From assembly GCA_020628815.1 (NCBI GenBank), contig JAHDEN010000044.1, forward strand, positions 1 to 38,609: a stretch of DNA of 38,609 bases. The letters are read 5' to 3'. A program made the position numbers and the translations under genes. Shown here one piece after another: positions 33,121-38,609 of this stretch (positions are counted from its first letter, which is position 1; every line of letters starts with the position of its first letter). The notes beneath the pieces were generated by a model. The model did no database searches, was not told the origin of the DNA, and worked only from the letters and a program-made list of their open reading frames with translations. This DNA is from Chloroflexota bacterium. GTDB taxonomy: Bacteria; Chloroflexota; Anaerolineae; Promineifilales; Promineifilaceae.

Positions 33121-34503
33121 TTAGATCACATCAATCAACAGTCTAGCCAAAGTAAAGTAAATCGAAAGCCCGGCCGTATCCACAATGGTTGAAATCATAG
33201 GACCGCTAATAATTGTGGGATCAACGTTGTAACGGTTGGCCAAAGTTGGGACAACCGTTGCGATAGTGGTAGCACATACAACCACCACGGGCAGTGTGAG
33301 CGCTACGACAACAGCGATCTGCCACCCTACTCCCCAAATAAAAGCCAGAGCAAACCCCATCAACCCCATGAAGAGCCCTAAAAACAGGCCTACCGTGACC
33401 TCTCGAGCAACCGCTTTCCCCAGTGTAGCCACCCGAACCTCACCCAAAGTAATGGCCCGGATGATGGTTGCTACAGTTTGAGAACCCGCGTTCCCTCCAG
33501 TGCCTGTAACCAGCGGAATAAAAAAGCCTAAGGCGATAACGGTTTGCAGCTCATTCTCAAACGCTTGTAAGACGGCGCCGGTCATGATGGCGGCCAAAAA
33601 TAAAAGCATTAACCAACCGATGCGCGCGCCGATTACCTTGCGCAATCCGGCCGAAAAATAAGGCTGATCTAAAGGCTCCGAGCCACCCAATCGCTGAATA
33701 TCCTCTGTTACCTCTTCTTCAAGGGCATCCATCACGTCGTCTACAGTTACGACACCGATAAGCAAATCGTCGTTATCAACCACAGGGATTGCCACATAGT
33801 CATATCGAGCAAACATCTCTGCGAGTTCTTCTTGATCGGCCGACACGTGCACCGAAAACACGGTATCCAACATAACGTCTTCGATTATTTCATCTAATTG
33901 TGACAGTAAGAGGTTACGTACCGGGACTACCCCGATCAATTTGCCATTCCGATCTACAACATACAGGTAGTGAACCGTTTCGATCTCATCCAACGAACGT
34001 AAATACTCTAGCGCTTCAGAGACTGTCCATTGGCGACGCAAAGAAACAACGACTCGGTTCATGAGACGGCCGGCCGTGCCATCTTCAAACGCAAGAATCT
34101 CCCGAACCTCTTCCGCCTCGGTATCATCCATCAGATCCAAAAGCCGATCGGAGATAGGGTCTGGCAAGTCGTCTAAAATCTGCGCCGCATCGTCCATCGG
34201 CAGTTCATCAAGTAAAACGGCCAATCTCTGATCATCAACCTTTTCGATCAGCTCACCACGGATCAGAGGGCCAGTCTCATCCAGCACCTCACTTGCCGTA
34301 TCTGTTGGTAATTGCCTGAACAAGGTTAATGCTTGCTCATTGGGTATATCTTCTAGCAATAGCGCAATATCGGCCGGATGCATTTTGACCATGAGCGTTG
34401 AGAGTACTTCTGTGTCTCCTTGCTCTAACAGTTTTTGAAAAATTGATATGTCAGGACGGATTGTTTCAGGCATAAATTTATAAGGGTGGAATTTCTGACT
34501 CAT
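33121..34503 (-). CDS. mgtE: Magnesium transporter MgtE
   Basis: A 460-aa MgtE Mg2+ channel of normal length. The N-terminal helical superhelix (~20-145, repeats such as HPADIALLLEDIP and DDAAQILDDLP) is followed by two CBS domains (~150-205 and ~210-270), a plug helix and five membrane helices (~290-460). The pore signature GTGGNAGSQT is at 334-343. The acidic N and CBS domains sense Mg2+ and gate the pore. Met11 is an alternative start. A TATAAT lies shortly upstream of the start on the minus strand, without a good -35; no Mg2+ riboswitch is visible in the 72-bp divergent spacer. Confidence 0.95.
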   Translation of the reverse strand: MSQKFHPYKFMPETIRPDISIFQKLLEQGDTEVLSTLMVKMHPADIALLLEDIPNEQALTLFRQLPTDTASEVLDETGPLIRGELIEKVDDQRLAVLLDELPMDDAAQILDDLPDPISDRLLDLMDDTEAEEVREILAFEDGTAGRLMNRVVVSLRRQWTVSEALEYLRSLDEIETVHYLYVVDRNGKLIGVVPVRNLLLSQLDEIIEDVMLDTVFSVHVSADQEELAEMFARYDYVAIPVVDNDDLLIGVVTVDDVMDALEEEVTEDIQRLGGSEPLDQPYFSAGLRKVIGARIGWLMLLFLAAIMTGAVLQAFENELQTVIALGFFIPLVTGTGGNAGSQTVATIIRAITLGEVRVATLGKAVAREVTVGLFLGLFMGLMGFALAFIWGVGWQIAVVVALTLPVVVVCATTIATVVPTLANRYNVDPTIISGPMISTIVDTAGLSIYFTLARLLIDVI

Positions 34504-34575
34504 TAAAGGCTAAAATTATAGTCAAAATTATCATGATCATGAGACACACGGCTCAAATTAAAGGAAACAAGACAA

Positions 34576-34929
34576 ATGTCAGATTTAACACTGAACAAAA
34601 TACAGGCGTTGGTAGACGAGTGGATTAACACAATTGGTATCACTTATTATAGTGAACTAACCAACACCGCTATTCTAACCGAAGAAGTAGGAGAAGTAGC
34701 GCGCCTTATGGCCCGCATTTATGGAGAGCAGAGTTTCAAAAGAGCCGAGGATGAAGTCAATGCACCCAACATGCTAGCAGAAGAAATGGCTGATGTACTC
34801 TTTGTTTTAGTCTGCTTAGCCAACCAAACAGGCATTGATCTAGAAAGTTCGATGATTCAAAATTTAGAGAAAAAATCGATTCGAGATCGCGAAAGACACA
34901 AAAATAATCCCAAATTGAGCAAAAAATAG
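34576..34929 (+). CDS. MazG-like nucleotide pyrophosphohydrolase
   Basis: A 117-aa single-domain all-alpha NTP pyrophosphatase. LTEEVGEVARL and LAEEMADVLFVLVCLAN give the EExxE and ExxD metal-binding motifs of the MazG/dUTPase superfamily. It resembles the short iMazG/RS21-C6-like members that remove non-canonical nucleotides. AAAGGAAA precedes the ATG. It is divergent from mgtE; a Mg2+-dependent enzyme beside a Mg2+ channel may be coincidence. The candidate sRNA copy A follows downstream on the same strand with its own promoter. Confidence 0.88.
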   Translation: MSDLTLNKIQALVDEWINTIGITYYSELTNTAILTEEVGEVARLMARIYGEQSFKRAEDEVNAPNMLAEEMADVLFVLVCLANQTGIDLESSMIQNLEKKSIRDRERHKNNPKLSKK

Positions 34930-34994
34930 TACCAAGGGGCTAGTACTCTGCTCAGAATAGTACTTTAGTAAGGGGCATTCACGCTCCATTTAGT

Positions 34995-35022
34995 TTGACT
35001 TTCGATCTGGCAAATATATACT
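34995..35022 (+). promoter_or_regulatory. Promoter of sRNA copy A
   Basis: TTGACT (34995-35000), a 16-bp spacer and TATACT (35017-35022) form a near-consensus promoter in the non-coding space after the MazG-like gene. The distance from the end of the -10 box to the invariant TAGGC is 10 nt, exactly as at copy B. Confidence 0.75.
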
Positions 35023-35028
35023 TGTAAT

Positions 35029-35091
35029 TGCATAGGCTCCCCCCGAGGTGAAGGATTGAGCGCCCGCTCAATTCTCACCTCACTTTTTTTT
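35029..35091 (+). ncRNA. Candidate small RNA, copy A of a two-member family
   Basis: A ~62-nt transcript is predicted. It has a C-rich unpaired 5' end (UAGGCUCCC then CCC, from 35033), then a terminator hairpin: outer stem GAGGTGA / TCACCTC (35045-35051, 35075-35081), one bulged A (35052), and inner stem GGATTGAGCG / CGCTCAATTC (one G-U pair) over CC, then a run of eight T. No plus-strand gene follows, which argues against a riboswitch or leader and for a free-standing trans-acting RNA. Compared with copy B the inner stem is almost wholly different in sequence but remains paired. C-rich 5' segments of this kind commonly bind Shine-Dalgarno sequences; that role is inferred. Confidence 0.7.
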
Positions 35092-35122
35092 ATACTATAA
35101 ATAATCAAATAAAACGTGACCC

Positions 35123-35152
35123 AAACCAAAGACTAACAGCTTTGGTTTTTTT
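35123..35152 (+). terminator. Second terminator downstream of sRNA copy A
   Basis: AAACCAAAG (35123-35131) and CTTTGGTTT (35140-35148) form a perfect 9-bp stem with an 8-nt loop, followed by a T-run. It backs up the sRNA terminator about 30 nt upstream, as a second terminator does at copy B. Confidence 0.75.
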
Positions 35153-35180
35153 GTTTTTTAGCAACAGAACTTATTGCAAT

Positions 35181-35215
35181 AAAAAAGCCCCCGCCTGAAT
35201 TAACAGACGGGGGCT
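35181..35215 (-). terminator. Terminator of the cytochrome gene cluster
   Basis: On the minus strand AGCCCCCGTCTG / CAGGCGGGGGCT (35215-35204 with 35197-35186, one unpaired or mismatched base near the loop side) encloses a 6-nt loop and is followed by six T. It lies just after the stop of the diheme cytochrome c gene. Confidence 0.85.
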
Positions 35216-35250
35216 TTGTGTTTGTTCTTTTTGGCGAAAGCCGTCAGATA

Positions 35251-36141
35251 TTACTCTGCTGGAGGAGGAACGATCTCTGCACCAGAGCTTGAGCTAACAT
35301 CTACATTCAAGAATGCCATGATGTCAACCATATCTTGGAACGACATACGCAATCCAAAGTTGGCTGGCATTGAGCTAGGAGGTCCTGCACAAGGGCCAGC
35401 TGGACAATCTGGAGAGATATAGTCGCTTGGCTCAAGAATCGATTCGTACATGTAGTCGGCCGCTGTGTAGCCAGCTACTCGTACTTCGTCAAGATTCTGG
35501 AAGTTACCGGCCCATGGTCCAACTGCATTTGAGCCATCTACGACCGGATCACCGTGACAAGCGGCACAGCCATACGCTACGTTGTAAAGCTGTTCGCCAT
35601 TAACGGCATCACCTGCGGCAGTCTCTGCAATTAGATCAGGCACTGTCGATGGCCAAATTACCGGTTCTGGTGGAGGACCAGCACACAACTCTTCATCTTC
35701 CCAATTCAATACGTAAGCAGTTACATAACCAACTTCGTATGGTTGAAGCGAGCCGCCAAAGTCACTGCCCCACGTGGGCATGTTGGCCCATGGCCGTCCG
35801 GCCGTGATTGTCCCACCGATAAAGGCCTCTTTGGTTCCTAACCATCCCATAGCCTCCATACGTGGAGTACGCTCACCGCAAAGCAACTCGCGGTTGTTTA
35901 GAGCTAGACCAGCACAACCGATCTGCTCACCTTCAGCGTCATAGCAAAGCTCAGCTTTACCATGCTCACCGTGGCAAGTAGCACAGTTGCCGTGGAAAAT
36001 ATCGCCACCCCATTCAATACGGCGGCCTTCATAAGCATTTGTGAACGTTTCCATCCGTGCCGGTTCGCGAATTGACGCATAACCGAAGATGATCATCGTT
36101 AACATAAATGCGATAGTCGTAATTACGATTTTTACTTGCAT
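35251..36141 (-). CDS. Membrane-anchored diheme cytochrome c of a bc-type complex
   Basis: A 296-aa c-type cytochrome with an uncleaved N-terminal anchor helix (~4-22) and two heme sites, CATCH (53-57) and CAACH (192-196). Met121 (NMPTW) and a Met in SSMPANF or FGLRM near the C-terminus are likely sixth ligands. The two domains look like a duplicated cytochrome c fold. Extra cysteines (LCYD, GCAG, LLCGE, ELCAG, DCPAGPCAG) outside the heme sites may form disulfides on the outer face. It follows cytochrome b by 40 bp and is probably its electron acceptor, in place of cytochrome c1 or f. AAAGGAA precedes the ATG. A terminator closes the cluster. Confidence 0.9.
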   Translation of the reverse strand: MQVKIVITTIAFMLTMIIFGYASIREPARMETFTNAYEGRRIEWGGDIFHGNCATCHGEHGKAELCYDAEGEQIGCAGLALNNRELLCGERTPRMEAMGWLGTKEAFIGGTITAGRPWANMPTWGSDFGGSLQPYEVGYVTAYVLNWEDEELCAGPPPEPVIWPSTVPDLIAETAAGDAVNGEQLYNVAYGCAACHGDPVVDGSNAVGPWAGNFQNLDEVRVAGYTAADYMYESILEPSDYISPDCPAGPCAGPPSSMPANFGLRMSFQDMVDIMAFLNVDVSSSSGAEIVPPPAE

Positions 36142-36181
36142 GTTTTAATCGTTCCTTTTCGTTAGAAGCTTTCTCGCGAAA

Positions 36182-37891
36182 TTAGTAAATTTCGTAAGCC
36201 GCTTCTTCGTGGCGGTAACGTGTATAGTAGAAGTCACGCGGATCTTCTTCATCATCTACTTTAATTTCGATGGTAATCGTCCGTACGTTACTTTGATCTT
36301 GTTTGATCACAATCGCTGCGTATGGGTCTACGAGCACTTCGTCTTTGACGCCGTTCGTATACCGTTCACCATTTTCTGTGTCATAACCAACGCAGTCGGC
36401 CATTCCGTGGTGTCCAGTCTTCGTACAGCTCCAGTCTTCGAGTGCTTTGATGTAAACCTCAAGCGCTTCTGCGATATGCAGATTGCCTGCGTTGACCATA
36501 GCTTGGACTGTTGCTTCGTCAGCAATGTATGTGCCTACGTCCCATTCGTCATATGGAACTTCAAGAAGAATACTGTGACCCTCTTGTGGCATGAGGCGCT
36601 GAGATACCTCTAGCTCTGATGTTGCCTGAACCAAGAACTCTGGTGAGCCCATCCAGTTAGACATAAGCATGAAGGTAATGAAGAACATCGAGAGGCTTAA
36701 CCCTGCACGACGGTCTGCATAGCGACGGCTACGGCCGACTTCGATATATGGCCAAATGAAGAAGGCAACGGCTAGAAGCGGGATGATACCGAACGCTACT
36801 ACAACCTTAGAGTCAAATTCCAAAGGTCCAGCAAATGCGCTGAGAGGGTTCGGGAAGATCCATTTCAACCAGCCCTGTGACCATGACAGATACCAAGGTG
36901 CAACAACGTGAAGCGGTGTTACTAGAGAATCTGCATGTGATTCGATAACCGCATGATAGAAGAAGACAGAACCACCCACTAAACCGAGTGTGGTTAGAGC
37001 CGTCCACATCATTTCACTGGTCATGATGTCTGGCAAGAAGTAAACGCGCTCATCTTTAGGAACACGTTTTGCGGTGTCTTCACCAATCGCTTCACGGCCG
37101 GGTGGCAGTGAGTGACCATGGATCACAACTTTGTAATAGTGAACAAAGATGAAGATACCGGTCAAAAGCGGTAGTAAAAGAACGTGCAACAGATAGAAGC
37201 GTAGAAGACCACCAGCACCAATTACTGGAGCACCACGCAACAACAAGTTCACGTTTTTACCGATAAAGGCAGGGCCAGGATGTGACTCGGCCGCAGATAC
37301 CGCAACGGTTACAGCCCAATATGCCAACTGGTCCCATGGGAGCAGATAGCCAGAGAAGCTGAGAACGAGGGTAAACACCAACAGCAACATACCGGTGAGC
37401 CAAGTAAATTGGCGCGGCTTTTTGTAACTACCGGTGATGTAAGTTCGCAACATATGGAGAGCTACAGCAAGTACCATCACCTCCGCACCCAAACGGTGCA
37501 TGTCACGCATGAGCTGCCCTAGAGGCACGTTGCTCATAATTTCCCACATATTTTCAAACGCAACGTCTGGAGACGGCGTATAGAAAATCATCAGGAAGAT
37601 ACCTGTAATTGTCTCCCAAATAAACATGAAGGTTGAAAGCCAACCTAAACGGAATGTGGGGTAAATGTGGGTTACTTCCGCGTGGTAAAAACTTGGGCGG
37701 ATGTGGAGCCAGAAGCTGTCAGCGTGTGGACGCAGACGGGGATTTGGCCGACGTGGTTCATCACCACGCAACATGCCACGAATATCATTGATATTCATAC
37801 CCGCTGTCACACGTTCAACGACGTCGTCAGCCTTGGCGATCAGTGCTTGTTTAACACCGAGTTCGCGGATTTCATCAAATAAAGTTGCCAT
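36182..37891 (-). CDS. Cytochrome b (b6-type, fused b6/subunit IV) with C-terminal extension
   Basis: A 569-aa quinol-oxidising cytochrome b. Heme ligands are His132/His146 and His236/His251. The second pair has 14 intervening residues, as in b6, whereas bc1 cytochromes have 13. GYLLPW is at 181-186. The Qo motif, PEWY in most homologs, reads APWY (331-334), so the proton-handling Glu is Pro. About eight membrane helices cover ~80-415. Residues ~420-569 form a soluble acidic extension with two Cys (489, 500) that I cannot assign. The N-terminal ~75 residues are also soluble. AAAGGAG gives a strong SD. It lies between the Rieske and cytochrome c genes of the same complex. Confidence 0.93.
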   Translation of the reverse strand: MATLFDEIRELGVKQALIAKADDVVERVTAGMNINDIRGMLRGDEPRRPNPRLRPHADSFWLHIRPSFYHAEVTHIYPTFRLGWLSTFMFIWETITGIFLMIFYTPSPDVAFENMWEIMSNVPLGQLMRDMHRLGAEVMVLAVALHMLRTYITGSYKKPRQFTWLTGMLLLVFTLVLSFSGYLLPWDQLAYWAVTVAVSAAESHPGPAFIGKNVNLLLRGAPVIGAGGLLRFYLLHVLLLPLLTGIFIFVHYYKVVIHGHSLPPGREAIGEDTAKRVPKDERVYFLPDIMTSEMMWTALTTLGLVGGSVFFYHAVIESHADSLVTPLHVVAPWYLSWSQGWLKWIFPNPLSAFAGPLEFDSKVVVAFGIIPLLAVAFFIWPYIEVGRSRRYADRRAGLSLSMFFITFMLMSNWMGSPEFLVQATSELEVSQRLMPQEGHSILLEVPYDEWDVGTYIADEATVQAMVNAGNLHIAEALEVYIKALEDWSCTKTGHHGMADCVGYDTENGERYTNGVKDEVLVDPYAAIVIKQDQSNVRTITIEIKVDDEEDPRDFYYTRYRHEEAAYEIY

Positions 37892-37997
37892 ATAAAGAAC
37901 TCCTTTCAGATTACCTGTAACTGCTTACAAAGGATTAAAAGGGCTATCTGACTGTGGTCAGACCTTAGCTCAGGTGCGCTGTTGCTGTAAAAGCAAA

Positions 37998-38027
37998 ATG
38001 CTCAGGAAAGATTGTCATCCCGAGCAT
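37998..38027 (-). terminator. Hairpin with T-rich tail between Rieske and cytochrome b genes
   Basis: On the minus strand ATGCTCGGG and CCTGAGCAT (38027-38019, 38006-37998) form an imperfect stem followed by TTTGCTTTT. It lies in the 153-bp spacer between the two genes. A weak terminator or mRNA-processing site that sets the ratio of the subunits is plausible. Confidence 0.5.
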
Positions 38028-38044
38028 CTGTTCAGTGAAAAAAT

Positions 38045-38609
38045 TTATAAAACGTCTTGAAGAAGGGGCAATACGCTCCCGTTCTTTTTAGACCCGGTGT
38101 TAACTGCAGCAGCTGCGACAGTCCGGCCGTTAAGTGTGACTGGCATGAATTGACCCAGCTCATCGGTACCAGATGTTTCTGATGTACCGTCAGCAAAGGT
38201 TAAAGTCATTTCAAACCGATCTAGCGTTCTTGGAGCCGGAGATTGAATACGTCGGCCGTCCAAACGATATTTTGAACCGTGACAAGGGCACTCAAAGCGG
38301 TTCGAAGCATCATTCCATTTGTAGATACATCCAAGATGTGTACAAACTTTATAGATTGCAGCGATACCTTCGATCGGTGTCGACTCATCGCTAGCTTGGT
38401 ACATACGCTCAATTCCAGCAGAATCCTGCGAATCGAGGTTAACTAACCAGAAACGGCCTTCAGCATTGTCAACCGGTGGTTCATTAACGCCAGGAAGGGT
38501 TGTTGGATCTACTGGGAAAACACCACCAAATTCACCTTCGCGAATACGTGGAATTGCGAACCAGAGAGCCAAGCCAGTGAACTCTGCCAAGTAGAGTGCA
38601 ATTGAAGCC
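38045..38609 (-). CDS. Rieske iron-sulfur protein of the cytochrome bc complex (5' end beyond window)
   Basis: Partial: the frame is open to the right edge, so the N-terminus is missing. The visible ~187 residues begin inside a hydrophobic helix (ASIALYLAEF, then LALWFAIP), the membrane anchor. The 2Fe-2S motifs are CTHLGC and CPCHGSKY. The C-terminal ~60 residues complete the Rieske fold and end in LPLLQDVL. It carries electrons from quinol at the cytochrome b Qo site to the cytochrome c. It is the first of three genes in transcription order; a weak hairpin separates it from cytochrome b. Confidence 0.93.
   Translation of the reverse strand, partial: ASIALYLAEFTGLALWFAIPRIREGEFGGVFPVDPTTLPGVNEPPVDNAEGRFWLVNLDSQDSAGIERMYQASDESTPIEGIAAIYKVCTHLGCIYKWNDASNRFECPCHGSKYRLDGRRIQSPAPRTLDRFEMTLTFADGTSETSGTDELGQFMPVTLNGRTVAAAAVNTGSKKNGSVLPLLQDVL

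Overview
The window is one contiguous stretch of bacterial chromosome, about 47-50% G+C by eye, with ordinary sigma70-type promoters and Shine-Dalgarno (SD) sites. The gene set suggests a member of the Chloroflexota (Anaerolineae in the broad sense): a b6-type cytochrome b with its own Rieske protein and diheme cytochrome c, a Ser/Thr kinase fused to a TolB-like propeller, an ABC1/UbiB kinase, a translin-family protein, a cytoplasmic FtsK-like ATPase and very large secreted proteins. This assignment is inference; there is no rRNA or other phylogenetic marker here. I saw no tRNA, rRNA, CRISPR array, insertion sequence, phage module or attachment site.

Layout. 1-5.2 kb: isoaspartyl peptidase (+), then minus-strand genes for a PRMT-like methyltransferase, a METTL21-like methyltransferase, a DUF456 membrane protein, a small membrane protein and an SDR-type epimerase. 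5.3-9.6 kb (+): a Cys-rich mini-protein, UbiB-like kinase, an FtsK-like ATPase with a long acidic tail, and a 73-aa companion. 9.7-16.8 kb: TetR-like regulator (-) with a palindromic operator, divergent from a gamma-glutamyltransferase (+); a large orphan sensor histidine kinase (-); a DtxR/MntR-type regulator (+); a translin-family protein (-). 17.1-27.2 kb (+): two tandem paralogous secreted proteins, each 1661 aa, with carbohydrate-binding-like modules around a glycosidase-like core. 27.2-34.9 kb: sulfite-oxidase-like molybdoprotein (-), a membrane-anchored hypothetical plus SDR pair (+), a Ser/Thr kinase (-), DUF177/YceD (+), MgtE (-), a MazG-like hydrolase (+). 35.2 kb to the end (-): diheme cytochrome c, cytochrome b and a Rieske protein cut by the window edge, forming one respiratory quinol-oxidising complex transcribed Rieske to cyt b to cyt c.

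The most interesting signal lies between genes. Two loci (28.0 kb minus strand and 35.05 kb plus strand) encode what look like paralogous small RNAs of about 60 nt. Each has a near-consensus promoter, the same 10-nt distance from the -10 box to an invariant 5' segment UAGGCUCCC, then a terminator hairpin whose outer stem and loop are conserved while the inner stem differs with compensatory changes, including a conserved single-nucleotide bulge. The C-rich 5' segment can pair with G-rich Shine-Dalgarno sequences, and the translin-family gene here has a matching one. A second genome-scale signal is the extreme excess of the palindrome CGGCCG in coding and non-coding DNA, resembling the HIP1 phenomenon of cyanobacteria.
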